The notes under the pieces are model-generated. The model ran no database searches, was not told the origin of the DNA, and saw only the letters and a list, made by a program, of their open reading frames with translations. This document shows, one piece after another, positions 10,451-22,565 of a stretch of DNA of 64,000 bases. How positions within the stretch are numbered: the stretch's first letter is position 1; the number at the start of each line of letters is the position of its first letter. Origin of the DNA: Megaustenia siamemsis. Its lineage: Eukaryota; Mollusca; Gastropoda; Stylommatophora; Ariophantidae. The stretch spans positions 56,090,333 through 56,154,332 of the forward strand of contig JAVIAB010000159.1 in assembly GCA_032433765.1 (NCBI GenBank), written 5' to 3'. Both the position numbers and the translations under genes were made by a program.

Positions 10451-10539
10451 GAAGAGAAAGTGCAAGGCTTCACAACCTTGGATATACGATATATGGCCTT
10501 TGGTGTCTTGAAAGACGGTTGGTAGCAAGCAATCAGTAG

Positions 10540-11230
10540 AAGTCAGTAGTTTGGTGAAGAATTAGTGTCTAATATTGGGTGCTGCTTTACTGAACATCTT
10601 CTTTCTTGGCTGAATTTGCCAATCTTGGACAGACAGGTCCATCTATAGAACGAGCAATGTGTTTTTGCAGTACCTGGCCTTGTCTCTTTTCTCTTGCGCC
10701 TTTTGTCTTCTGAATTTAGTATTAGCACTATCTTGAAAGTTGCTACATTTTTCGGGCGCAGCGCCCGAAGTGAGAAGAGGAAAGTTGGAATACTTGGTTA
10801 CAACTGGCAAATAAAAAAGAAAAGAGAGATCGAGGACGACAAAGAGAGAAAATACTGGATAGCTTGGTGTCATGGCACGGAAAACAGTCAACAACAGAAC
10901 TGATACGATGCACAGTAGATAGAATATTGTGGAAGGACATGATCGCCTGCGCCAACCGGTATGGTACATGATGATGATGATGAAAGTTCCTGTGCCATTT
11001 TTTGTTTGGCTTCTCTCCATGTGCTATGATCCGCAGCCACATTTTTCCAATTTATTTCACTTATAGAAAATTCCATCAAGGAAACTCCTCAAACACCCTT
11101 TTATCTCAGCACTGGTCTGCCCTTTGGTCTCTTTCCGTCCTTAAATTCGCCATACAATATTTGTTTGGGAATACGATTGTTTGTCATTCTTCTTACATGG
11201 CCCAGTCACCTTAGTCTACGAATCCTAGGT
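10540..11230 (-). pseudogene. Family E LINE 3' fragment, interrupted
   Basis: On the minus strand, NWKNVAADHSTWREAKQKMAQ and, beyond an insertion, FRRQKAQEKRDKARYCKNT match the plus-strand relic at 12140-12570. The copy is split by a family D fragment at 10745-10981. Stops and frameshifts throughout. Confidence 0.6.
10745..10981 (+). mobile_element. Family D LINE 3' fragment inserted in family E
   Basis: The fragment encodes the C-terminus of an RTE-like element, with REKRYW/ERKYWIAWCHG-type and WKDMIA-type remnants. It is colinear with 62245-62468 and ends in a GATGATGATGATGA tail. Flanks GAAAGTTGCT (10735-10744) and GAAAGTTCCT (10982-10991) form a 10-bp target-site duplication with one mismatch. 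A GC-rich palindrome CGGGCGCAGCGCCCG lies at its 5' edge. Confidence 0.7.
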
Positions 11231-11339
11231 GTTGCCATGATTGATGGAAGTTTGGCTTGTTGTAAGACATTAGAGTTAGTTACTTTCATTGTCCAGTTCA
11301 GTCAGCACTCAATATTTTGGGACTAGCTGGTCTAGGACA

Positions 11340-11605
11340 GATATAAACAGTGTTGGAAAATGTTATAAAAAATAGGAATGGCAAAATAAATAATCAAACA
11401 CATCAAAACAAATAACACTGAGCCTAAAATTAAGAAAAGAAAATATTATATCTTCTCAACATCCCTGTATGGTGAAGAAACACGAACAGTGAGTGGACTA
11501 TAAAACACAGAACAGAAAATTGAATCATTTGAATTGTGGATTTATAGGGGAATAGAAAGAATTGTATGACAAGAAAAGAAAACAATTTATGAAGTCTTGT
11601 TACAC
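11340..11605 (+). pseudogene. Family B LINE fragment
   Basis: Decayed 3' RT segment: readable remnants correspond to YIFSIFLYGAET, TEQKIESFELWIYRGIERI. Stops in every frame. Same family as 5772-6612/9851-10253, 24605-25245 and 63417-63870. Confidence 0.6.
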
Positions 11606-11889
11606 GCGGCGTGTGTTGTTTGGGTTTAGTGCTCTATTCATGCCTTTCGTGGTTTTTAACTTACGTCAGGTTGGTGGACGGCAAAACTCTCTTCCTTAAG
11701 TGGACTTTTGTCTTCTTTTCAATCTGGATACACCTATCGATGATAAGTTATTGTTTTCACTATTACACTGGCGAATGCCAATAGCGGCTTTCTCGTCCAG
11801 TTCGCTCACTGCCTTGTGATAGTTCGAAGGCTACGGAAGTAAATCCAAACAGAAAATCCGGATGGGAGGGAGGAACTCTAACGCAGTCG

Positions 11890-12570
11890 ATGGTGTATTA
11901 TCCACCTTCTGGCATCCCCTGCAGTTCAACTTTGGTTCCGAACGTAAGAACCCAGTCCCTCCTTCACAACGCTACAAAGAGAAGACGAGAGGGGGGTAGT
12001 GGGTTTTGGGCAGAGCATTATCTCCATATTATTGGCCCAGGCATAGCAAGCAAGCTGAAATGTCCGTTCCATCCTCGTTAGGACACAGCAGAAGGAAAAC
12101 ACCATCTCTCATACACGGTACATGGAAGGTTAGGTCCATGTGTCCTAGATTAATTGCCGCAAACTAAAGTGGCTGGGTCATGTAAGAAGAATGGTAAACA
12201 TTCGTATTCCAAAACAAATAGTGTATGGCGAACTTAATAAGGAACAAAACAAAGGGCAGAGCAGTCCTGTAGATATAAGGATGTCTGCAGGACTGCCTTG
12301 AGGGAATTCTCTATCAATGAATGAAACAGGGAAAATATGGCAGCAGATCGTAGAACATGAAGAACAAAAATAAAAAAAAATGGCACAGCAACCGTCGAGG
12401 CTGTGATGATATCAAATTCAGAAGACAAAAGGCGCAGGAGAAAGGAGACTAGGCAATGCACCACGAATACATCTTGTTCATTCCGCGGACGGAACTGTCT
12501 TTCAATATTGGCAGATTCAGCCATGAGAGAAGCTGTTCAGCAAAGCAGCATCCAGCATAAGGCACTAATA
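11890..12570 (+). pseudogene. Family E LINE relic, apparently 5' end joined to 3' end
   Basis: Near 12115 a TWKVRSM motif resembles the N-terminus of a LINE endonuclease (TWNVRTM-like). Only ~30 bp later the sequence reads as a LINE C-terminus (KLKWLGHVRRM, RIPKQ-VYGEL) and continues with FRRQKAQEKGD. The centre of the element is therefore missing. Coding frames are broken. Upstream (11612-11890) I see nothing recognisable. Confidence 0.5.
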
Positions 12571-12712
12571 TTTTAAAAAACAACTAACTGATCATGAAAG
12601 ACCATAATACCAACATCGCTAGTGCTCTCGCCTACTTGTCAACCAGGTACTGATTCAAGCCTGAAATGTGGAGCAGTTGTTTACCGTCTACTGACTCACA
12701 CCACATTGTCGT

Positions 12713-13198
12713 TCGTGCATGTCCGTGTTAGTCACCTCTCATATCTTTGTGTGTGCATGTCCGTGTTAGTCACCTCTCATATCTTTGTGTGTGCATGTCC
12801 GTGTTAGTCACCTCTCATATCTTTGTGTGTGCATGTCCGTGTTAGTCACCTCTCATATCTTTGTGTGTGCATGTCCGTGTTAGTCACATCTCATATCTTT
12901 GTGTGTGCATGTCCGTGTTAGTCACATCTCACATCTTTGTGTGTGCATGTCCGTGTTAGTCACCTCTCACATCTTTGTGTGTGCATGTCCGTGTTAGTCA
13001 CCTCTCACATCTTTGTGTGTGCATGTCCGTGTTAGTCACATCTCACATCTTTGTGTGTGCATGTCCGTGTTAGTCACATCTCACATCTTTGTGTGTGCAT
13101 GTATGTGTTAGTCACCTCTCATATCTTTGTGTGTGCATGTCCGTGTTAGTCACACCTCACATCTTTGTGTGTGCATGTCTGTGTTAGTCACCTCTTGT
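12713..13198. repeat. 38-bp minisatellite, ~13 copies
   Basis: Very regular direct repeats; each unit carries GCATGTCCGTGTTAGTCAC and TCTTTGTGTG. Copies differ by a few transitions only (CATATC or CACATC, CACCTC or CACATC), so the array is young. Confidence 0.95.
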
Positions 13199-13254
13199 GA
13201 CTCGGGCAGATGGTGCTCGTAAACCTGGGAGGGCCTACCATCTAAGGGCAGAAT

Positions 13255-13550
13255 CCCCCTACAGAAAAGACAACCTGCTGCCTTGCAGGAAGATTGGGGA
13301 CAATCAAAGGCTAGGGAAAGCAAACCCGAATAAAATGCTGGCTGAAATCGGATGCAATGGGCCACTGGCGCAGAACACAGTGCAACGTTTTAACGGGTGT
13401 TCAATCAGAGTGGATCTGGCGAACTCTACTTGTGATGTTCTGTCTGTGGGGGCGATCAACACACTTAGCCTGACAGCTGACTTCATGTGGGAGTCTGGAA
13501 TCCTACTCTGATTGAGTCCTGATCGCAGAGAGAGAGAGAAGTCTTAAAAA
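13255..13550 (+). mobile_element. Short internally deleted derivative of LINE F
   Basis: 13255-13440 matches the 5' leader of LINE F (18650-18830), including CTGCCTTGCAGGAAGATTGG. 13467-13545 matches its 3' end (22490-22545), including GTCTGGAATCCTACTCTGAT and the GA-rich tail. All coding sequence between is absent. This is the layout of a non-autonomous element that borrows the ends of its parent. Confidence 0.7.
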
Positions 13551-13554
13551 TAGT

Positions 13555-13818
13555 TAACAATTAAAAGAGTTCTACTAAACACAATTCAGAGAAGACATGT
13601 GATTTTTGGGCATATTAAAATACACAATAGCATATTAAACATTAATTTTGAAAGGAAAATACAGTTAAAAGAGACAGAGGCAGACCAAGACTAACATTGA
13701 CGAGTAACATGAGAAGATGTACAAGTCTGCCCATTACAATCAGAGCCATCAAAGTAAGAGACAGAGCAGAATGACGCTCGATGCTAACCAACTTTCGATG
13801 CCAACCCGGCATTCAATG
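13555..13818 (+). pseudogene. Family B LINE 3' fragment
   Basis: Readable C-terminal remnants: RDRGRPRLTLTSNMRR and AIKVRDRAE, parallel to GKRGRGRPRLTWMSNIKR of the copy at 24605-25245. 5'-truncated, with stops. It abuts the LINE F derivative. Confidence 0.65.
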
Positions 13819-13819
13819 A

Positions 13820-14286
13820 AGAAGTTATAAAATAAGACTGTTGTTTGATTGAATGTTATAAAGATTGTAGACTGATTGTCTAATATACGTGAGGTCACAA
13901 ACTAATGGCGTGTGTTTTAGGGAAATATTTTTTTTAAAAAGAGCATCAGTTATTATCTGACAATTGTATTGTGAGATCACAAATTACTTGACTATTACAA
14001 AATGATACGTAAGTGAGAAATATGTTAAAGATCATGAGAAAAGTGTAAGACTTATATATAAATGTTGAAATTATATTCCAATAATCCTCGCAAATTGTAG
14101 ATGAAACTGTAGGAAAACTAAATCGATAGCGAAATACCTGATCACATAAATTAGTTTGTGCGTTTTGTAACGAGTAAAAGAGACAATAAACAATGAATGG
14201 AAACACACATATATGATAACAGCCTGATACAAGCTAGAAATTAATTAGTTTAAAAGATAATTCATCTGTTTCAGATTGGATGCTAA
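13820..14286. other. Non-coding: last degenerate repeat block and R1 3' flank
   Basis: The first ~170 bp hold weak copies of the ~45-bp unit; the rest is AT-rich with no gene. Confidence 0.4.
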
Positions 14287-14292
14287 TTTATT
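14287..14292 (-). terminator. Candidate polyadenylation signal for R1
   Basis: AATAAA on the minus strand, ~210 bp downstream of the R1 stop codon. Not confirmed by any transcript. Confidence 0.3.
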
Positions 14293-14500
14293 TTATCGCG
14301 ACCATGTGTATGTTTCAAGAGAAAAGTCTTGGTCAACATATTATATGTCTATAAATAGCTTCAAACAATCCATACTGTATTCCAGTTACATTTACTATTA
14401 AAAAAAAAACACACACACAAATTTTGAGGTTAATTACTAGTTAATTTTATCGCTTTAGACAAAAATAAACACTGCTGAACTAACACCAATTATATAAATA

Positions 14501-17500
14501 CTAGGACCTTGACCTTCCATATCTAAACCTTTCCCACTTGTCCTTAAGGACAGGGATCATACAGAGAAATGGGTTTGCTGCCGACTTTATTGGGTGGACA
14601 ATAACCGTTGTCCAGGCGTAAACATCGTTGTTGATCTCGTGTCTGCCAAGAGATAATAGTCCCATGAATCCTATAGGAAACCAACACAACAAGTTGGACA
14701 GAGCTACCAGGGACAGTTGTTTGACAACTATGATATGTTCGTCCATTGTGGGACAAGCATTTGACTCTGCTCGACAAATTCTGTTGTCAGATATGGCAAG
14801 GGAGGTGACTCGTAGTAAACTGTAGGAGATGATCAAAGATAGGAATAGGTTAAGCACAATAAACACGCTAAATGAAAACTCCCAGCCACTGAGACGTTCA
14901 GTTGTCAAGGGTAACCCAATACACATCGCGTTAGAAGAATGTATTTCATACTTGAACACAATCGGTGTCATTGCTAGAAGAAAGGCGACAATCCAAGAAA
15001 ACAACATGGCGATAATTGTACCAGATTCTGAAAACTTGATTTGCCAAAATGGGAACTTTATTTTAAAGAATATGTCCAGAGTTTTCAGAAAGATAAAGAA
15101 TATTGAAGACTCACTTGACAGAGTAGCCAAAAAGCCAGCAAGTCTACAGGCAATACTTTCTCTCCAGGTCTTGTCATAGAGAACATAAACGTCACGATAG
15201 TAGTAATCTGCAACAACAATAATGAACAAATAGACCCCTGCAATAAAGTCTGATATACCTAAACTTGTTACAACCAGCTCATAATGGGATAGTAGTGATG
15301 ACCTATCCCAGATTACACCGTAGACAATGAGCAACATGCTACCCAGAGTGGCAAGTAGTGTGACCACCCAGAGAAGAACACGCTGAACCTTGAGTCCTAT
15401 CAGGTCAAAACACGAGGAAATGGCTTCGACAGGACCGTGACACGTGTAGTATGGGATCTCGTCTCCCGTAATCTGTGGACAACATAGCTCAAAATTGTCA
15501 GTGTACAGATGTTGACTGATAGAGAGACCGTTGAAAAAATGTGTATAGAAATTGTCCACTGGTAGTCCACGTAAATCTAGCGTTTGTAAGTTCAGTTTAG
15601 ATGGAAATATATTTTCGTGGAAATTGATTATAAATGTATAACTGATATCTAAAGTTTTCAAGATTGGAAACTCTTCAAGGAAAGATACATCGAGATGGGT
15701 CAGGCTTGTGTGGGAGAGGTCCAGTGTTTCTAGAGCAGCAAATTTCAGATATTTCACGGAGACAAGTTCTTTATTATAGGACAGGTTCAACAGACGGAGA
15801 CTGTGCATAGATTCTGGAAATAAATTGTTTCTGCCGTCAATTATCTGAATGTGGTTGTAGCTGAAGTCTACCTCTTGAAGAAAATATAATTTATAGAACA
15901 AATCTTGGTCTAAGAAACCTATTTGACAGTTAGACCATTTAATGACCACGGTCTTCTTGGGCATTTCAGCGTCGTCAAAATTTGTACCAAACAAGTTCAC
16001 ACCGGACATGTCCAAATATCTGGTTTCTGGATCAAACAAAGGGAACATGTCCAGGGGAATTGATTTGTTGTAACTGGATACAGTAACTGTCCCTGACAAG
16101 CAGCGGAAACCTTCGACACATTTCAAAGCGCAATCCATTTCGTCGTCTCTATGTGGACAGTCAGGATGCCCGTTACAAACTAGGTCAGGATGGAGGCACA
16201 CTTTACTATCCCAGCAGGCAAAATTTCCGTTACATGGAGCGATTTTATCAATTTGTTCATCCTCCACTGTATTACAATCTTGTTTCATATCAAGGACATA
16301 ATGTTGGGGAATACAGTATGTGTCTGGACATTTAAAATATCCAACTGGACATTCAAAGTCCGTACAGTTCTCTAGATGGGACATATCTCTACAGCCAATA
16401 ACAATGTCGTATCTGTCTCTGACATAGACACATCTCGGGGTCCATATTCTATGACCATGTTTGTCGTGACAAGTGTCCGCTGTTTCCAGTTTTCCTATCG
16501 TCTCATCCAAGGGTCCCTCCCATCCAGTACAGTCAACGTGTCCATCGTTTAGCTGGGAGAAGTGAACACATTTATCATCATTACAAATAAAGGCACAAGT
16601 CTCATCCAAGGGTCCCTCCCACCCAGTACAGTCAACGTGTCCATCGTTTAGCTGGGAGAAGTGAACACATTTATCATCATTACAAATAAAGGCACAAGTC
16701 TCGTTTCTCTTCAGATACTTGTGAAGGACCACACTTTCATCGTTAAACTTTGTCCCAGACAGTCTATCACAAACAGAACAATCCTCTTGTCCATCATTAA
16801 CCCACCGCCAGGGCAAACAAGAACCGTCACAACAATAGATCCCGTGACATTTATTGTTGTATAAATCCCTTGTCTCAGTGGCGGGCTTCCAGCACAAACC
16901 TTCATCTATATTGTTGTTACAATCATTGACGCTGTCACAGACCATAGAATAGGAAATGTATCGAGTTTTATCTGCGCCTACCCCACAGTCAAAGAGGGGA
17001 AATAACTTGTAATCTGTTTGTTCAAGAAATTTGAGAAAATCAACATTTTCGTTGTTGAACGAGACAGACACAATATTAGATTTGTATTGAACAAAACCTC
17101 CACCTTTTAGAGCTTTGCTAAAGCTTTCGTTATTGGCTGGTTTTATGTCTGCATGGATGGTGTCTTCATCAATTCTTCGAGGAAACGAAGTCTCACACAA
17201 AGTGAATGTGCTGAGATCTCTGATACCAACATCCACCCATCCATCAACATAATCACTTATGTATCTGGAATCGTTAGAGGTATGATTTATGAATTTTCTC
17301 CCGTCAAACTGCCACATGGCAGCAACTTTCCAAGCTATACCAGAAGGTTTACCAGGTAGCCAGTGATTAACCACAATAGGACGTTTTTCCATTTCTTCAG
17401 GCAACTTCCAAGCAAATATCGCGGCAATAACGGTAGTGCTTCTAACGAGGTTAAGAAAAAATCGAGCCGGATAGACTTTTTGTTTTAGATTGCTCAAACC

Positions 17501-18303
17501 ATCTAAATATGAGAAGATTTTATTTTGTATAAACATCAACTCACTTCTACTGTCAATTCCAACAAAACTGGCACCATAATTATCGCATTTAAGCATCGAT
17601 ATACCAAAGTAGAGATAAGACTGTATTATTCTGTAACATGAGATTGAATATGAACCGTGTATATGCTCAAACTGCCACCATTGTTTTTGACACTGGTTGC
17701 ATATTGGCCTGTGTAATAAAAAAGTGGAAGGAAACAATGCCTTATAACCTATAATAATCGTGTCCCTAAGATGGACAATTTTTCTCTCGTTCTTTACATC
17801 CATCACCACAGTGAATATTTTTATATCCGTTTCTTGTTGCTCTAAAACATGTGCTACATTCCTCCTTTCTTCATAAGTCAAGTCGTATCCATCAATAAAC
17901 ATTACCGCCATGTGAATCGCGTTTCTTCTAACTCCTCCCATCTCAGAAAACAACCGATTAACAAATTGAACTTTGTGTTCAATAATCATGTTCCTACTTT
18001 TATAATTTTGAGTTTTATCTTCTGTTTCATTGTACCCGTAAGGTGTCTTTTTACGGAGAACGTCAAAATGCCATGAACTGACGTTAACGTAGGAATTGTC
18101 CACAGAATAATCGTCGTAAACTTCAGCCAATAAAACACGAGGAGATGACATGTTGTAAGGGAAGCTTAACAGATGTTCCATAAATGTAAGGCACAAATTT
18201 TTGACTCTGCCATAGATGTACTTATCATACAAACATAACACGTCTATCTTCTCTGTGGCACACCCCTCTAATGGGAAGTTTGGAGACTTTCTTTTACAAA
18301 TCG
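14501..18303 (-). CDS. GRL101-like: R1: GRL101-type receptor, vWA-like/CTLD/LDLa/LRR/7TM, large terminal exon
   Basis: One open exon, ~1267 residues, ending TAG at 14501-14503. It opens at a splice acceptor (TTTATCGTTGCAG, exon from 18303, phase 1), not at an ATG. The conserved start PNFPLEGC matches paralog R2. Counting from the codon at 18241: a vWA-like half (85-150, AVMFIDG then IKIFTVVMDV), a C-type lectin-like domain (183-351, SCYRI, WLPGKPS, FTLCE), six LDLa-like modules (418-708), LRRs (738-915) and a rhodopsin-class 7TM bundle (953-1235). It should be a plasma-membrane receptor that binds ligands through its ectodomain. Oddities: LDLa module 3 is duplicated exactly (516-548 and 549-581). 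Three GPCR switch residues are changed: TM1 GN is GS, TM3 D/E-R-Y is DIF, TM7 NPxxY is NPFLC. TM2 Asp and TM6 CWFP remain. No first exon is visible nearby. Confidence 0.88.
16501..16698 (-). repeat. Tandem 99-bp duplication of an LDLa module within R1
   Basis: 16501-16599 and 16600-16698 are direct copies differing at about one base. The unit is 33 codons, keeps frame and duplicates one cysteine-containing module. Paralog R2 has a single copy (29020-29120). Confidence 0.93.
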
Positions 18304-18650
18304 CTGCAACGATAAAAGTGTTAGCTGATAAATTACAATTGTATGAACAGGAACATATTTTATTTTAACTTGCTAACTAAGGAATGCGTTTATTATCGAC
18401 CAATAGATAGTTTCATCCCACGTCATCCTGTTCAATAGATGGCTGTAGTATCAACAATTTTGTAGGAGCTCTTTAATGCGCTTTATATTATATGTTATGG
18501 TTGATAATAAGTGCGTTTTTTGTGTTCATTTGGGTGCTTATTTATTCAGTAGCCTGGTAGAACCGATATTTTATTTTTGTTAAATCTCTGCATTTTGAGC
18601 TAAAAAGAACCAAAACATGAGCAAAGTCGATACTTTCTATGACTTCATAC
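18304..18650. other. Intron or upstream flank of R1
   Basis: AT-rich, no coding frame of note. I searched the minus strand for a short exon with an ATG and a consensus phase-1 donor and saw none. Confidence 0.4.
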
Positions 18651-18654
18651 AGAA

Positions 18655-21600
18655 AAGGAAATCTGCTGCCTTGCAGGAAGATTGGGGACAATCAAAGGCT
18701 AAGGAAAGCAAATCTGAATAAAATGCTGGCTGAAATCGGATGCACTGGGCCTCTTGCGCAGAACACAGTGCAAAGTTTTAACAAGTAATCAATCATACTG
18801 GATCTAACAGACTCTAATTATGATAGAAACTACCACTGACCGGAAAGGCTTCAAGAAACAGCTGCATATAATACGCTGGAATGCGGAGGGCATATACCAC
18901 AAAAACAAGCTCTAACAATCAGACTAGCAGAGGAGGAGATAGATGTTGCCTGCATCCAAGAAACTCATCTTAATCCTCAGCACAGATTTATGATCAGGGA
19001 CTACCAAACATTTAGACAAGACAGGGAAGGTCACAAGGGTGGAATTCTTATACTTATTAAAAATTCCATCCCACCAAAACTGATAGATGTAGTCACAAAC
19101 GGAGAGGCAGAGATCATTGGTACAGACCTATACATTAACTCCGCTTGTATAAGGATATTTAATATATACTGTCCAAATGACAAATTACTGAAGCTTGAGT
19201 CAATGGAAATAACACCATCAAAGTGTCTGGTAGTAGGAAACTTTAACAGTCACTCTGAAAGATGGGGATATAAGGAGTCCAATGTTCGAGGTGAAGAAGT
19301 GGAAGAATGGGAAATAGACAACAACCTATTCCTCATAAACTCTAGGGAGGAAACCCCCCCCCTCCCCCCAGCGTCTACTCAAGAAGATGGAAAACAACTT
19401 CCACTCCCGACCTAGCGTTTGCAACTGGGGACATATCTATCAAAATAACCAGAAAAGTGCTGAACTAACTTGGAGATTTTGACCATAGACCAGTCACACT
19501 TTCAGTGGCACTTGCTCACAAACAGGAGTTGCAAAAACCTCTTCACCGCTGGAACTATAAGAGAGCAGATTGGGTAAAGTTTGCATGGCTCACTGATGCA
19601 TATACTGCGCCTGTGGGTGTTGACCCACGACAAAAGGGTCAATAATATGATATAGCTGTTAACAAATGGCATCATTATAGCTGCTAAAGAATCCATTCCT
19701 AGAGGAGCAAGAAAAACTACAATCCATACTGGAGCAAGGAAATACACAGACTAGAAGAGGAGCTGGACTCTGCCAGAGAACTTACTGAAACATCACACAG
19801 CAACATTGCCTTCAGAGCAGCCTCGTCCAAATACAGACGTGAGGTCATGATATTGGCAAGACAGAGCTGGATAGACAAAAATGAGAGCTAGACAAAAATG
19901 GTCATAAACTATGGAAACTTGCGACAGCTCTGATCGACGTAAACAGCTGCCGACGTCCAATATCTTTAACACACAATCAGAACATCCTCACAGGCAAAAT
20001 GGGCAGCAAATCTACTGAAAGAGCCTTAGAAAAACATTAGTAGAATAAACATTCCAATAGACAAACAGAAAGCTGCATGGCGGGAAAACCAAGATGCAAA
20101 ACACATGCCTTTAGCACCAGAAGAGCATCAGACGACCATCTTTACCCCGACTGAATTAGATGTTGCCCTCAAAGGACTGAAGCTCACATGTTCCCATGGT
20201 AAAGATGGAATCTCCAACGAAATATTCCTAAATCTGGGACAGCAAGCCAAGAGCCAGCTTCTAAGGATAATAAATGTTAGCTGGAAGACAGGTAATGTGC
20301 CGGCAATCTGGAAAGAAGCTATTATGGTGTCAACCTCAAGTGTGGAAAAGACCCACTAGACCTAAGTAGCTATAGACCAATTAGCCTACTGAGCTGCCTG
20401 AGTAAACTCATGGAAAGGCTGGTTAACAGAAGATTTATGTGGTATTTGGAGACAAAACAACAAATCGTACCACAACAAAGTGGCTTCCGTCAGCACAGAT
20501 CAACTGAAGACCTGGTCACCTACATTGCACAGGAAATATAGGATGCTCTACAAGAAAAGAAACACACACTGGCAGTGTGGGTCGACATGGAGAAGGCTTT
20601 TGATAGGATATGGCGAGAGGGTTTAAAGAACAAGCTTTTTAGACTTGGCATCCAGGGTCGTTTATTCATTTGGGTCTCTCAATACCTTCAGGATAGAACG
20701 GCCAGAGTACAAGTTCAAGGTCAACTAAGTAAGAAGGTCTCTATCGAACAAGGTGTCCCACAAGGCGGAGTCTTGTCCCCAACGCTATTTTTAATTTTGA
20801 TAAATGACATCGTAAAGGACATTCTACCCAGAATACACTCAACAATATACGTAGATGATCTGGCGTTATGGGCTGGCGAGGAAAGTATATCGGTGACTGG
20901 ACCCAGGATGCAAGATGCCCTAGGTGAACTTGAAAAATGGACGAACACCTGGGTCTTACCAATCAACGAAAAAAAAAACTGCATATACAAGTTTCGGCCT
21001 ATCAAGAAACACACTCTCTGCAAACTTGAAGATAAAAGACCATACACTCCCTATTGACTAAAAACTAACATTTCTTGGTGTCATCATGAATCGAAGAATG
21101 AATTTGAAAAATCAGATAGACAGAGCAAACAAAAAAGCCAGAAAGCGAACAAATATTATGAAGAAATTTGCAGGAACGGAATGGGGGGGGGGGCAGAGAG
21201 CAATATTTTGAAAGGACTATACTTAGGAAGAGTCAGACCAGTTATAGAGTATGGAGTCACAGCCTGGGCTATGGCTTCCAAATCACACGTTAGCAAAATT
21301 AATAGATCACAGAACCAAGCTGCTCGTATCATCACTGGTGCTACGAAATCTAGACCTATCAAGATTCTAGAAACATTAATATGTTTACAACCCTTAGATG
21401 ACAGACTAGTCACTAAAGTATTGCAACAAGCGGAGAAATATAGAAGGCTCCTTAGCTACCCCATGCACCAAAGAATATCTGGTCCCGGAATTGTTCGACT
21501 AAAGATGAGCAACTTCGCTGCAACTGCCAATGAACTAACTACTGGAGACCCAGTACTTTCCTAAACAATATCGACACTCTTGGGTCCATCTGATAAGACT

Positions 21601-22565
21601 CCTCATGGAAAATATAAAATACCAGAACTTATGGGAAATTTAGCAGGAATCATGAAAAAAGGCATCCAATCAGACACAGAAAAAAAACACGTATCAGAAA
21701 AACACATACACGATACCTACCCACAGGACTCTTGGTCCCACATATACACAGATGGTTCTGCTACAAATGCCACCAGAAATGGAGGGGCAGATGTGTTCCT
21801 GATGCTGAATAATCAAGACGAGATCACCAAGTCAATAGCTACTTGAAAATTCTCAAACAACTTTAAAGCAGAAACTGAGGCCATCAGAGATGCTGCAACA
21901 CTGGCTACTCAACACAAAAATAACATGCACAATACATTGGTGATTCTGACTGATGCACTGTCAGTATTATCAGCTCTAAAAAGCCCTAAGAACAAGGAAA
22001 CAGATATCTTGAGAACAGCCATGGACTAACTATGCAATAACTTCCAGAGAGTAGTCATTCAGTGGTTACCATCACACTGTAATATACACCGGAATGAACG
22101 CGCAGACAAATTAGCTAAAGAGGAAGGGAGATTACCTCAAGAAAACCATCCGCTCAGTTATGATGAAGCCAAATCCATCGTCAAGGGTCTCTTCCATGAA
22201 AAATGGAAACGAGAACACCCAAAGCATAACGAGAGTGACGGATACCACCAACTATCAAGGAGGGATCAAGTCATCATACTTCGCCTACGCACTGGCTACA
22301 ATAGAATGAGAAATCACATGTTCACCAAATTCAAAATAGGTACAACCAGCCTATGTCACTGTACACTGGACAATATGACTACAAAACATGTTCTACAGGA
22401 TTACCCCCATTACACAGCCTTGTGAAGAGCAATGTTGTCTACGCCCTGAAAGAAAAACTATATGGGACAATCGATTCACTTAAACAAACAGCTGACTTCA
22501 TGAGAGAGTCTGGAATCCTACTCTGATTGAGTCTTGATCGCAGAGAGAGAGAAAGAGAGAGAGAG
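18655..22565 (+). mobile_element. LINE F (I-like, with RNase H), near full length, decayed
   Basis: It runs from a 5' leader shared with 13255-13440, through endonuclease, RT and RNase H, to a 3' end shared with 13467-13545 and a GA-rich tail. At least ten stops or frameshifts break the frames. A 5'-truncated inverted relative lies at 30873-32420. Confidence 0.82.
18870..22525 (+). pseudogene. LINE F polyprotein remnants: endonuclease, RT, RNase H
   Basis: Endonuclease: VACIQETHL, GGILILIK, CLVVGNFNSH, DLAFATGD and DHRPVTL in order. RT: SYRPISLLSCLSKLMERL, QSGFRQHRST, VDMEKAFDRIW, GVPQGGVLSPTLF and the catalytic YVDDLAL; the thumb region GRVRPVIEYGVTAWA follows. RNase H: IYTDGSATN, AETEAI, LTDALSVLSAL and HCNIHRNERADKL. 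C-terminal CHCTLDNMTTKHVLQDYP resembles a zinc knuckle. The YVDD box and RNase H place it in the I-like group. Separate intact pieces are 18990-19415, 20105-20359, 20575-21057, 21181-21564 and 21580-21846. Confidence 0.82.

Noticed and set aside
12713..13198. CRISPR-like array
   Set aside because: Direct repeats are contiguous with no spacers; a eukaryotic minisatellite.
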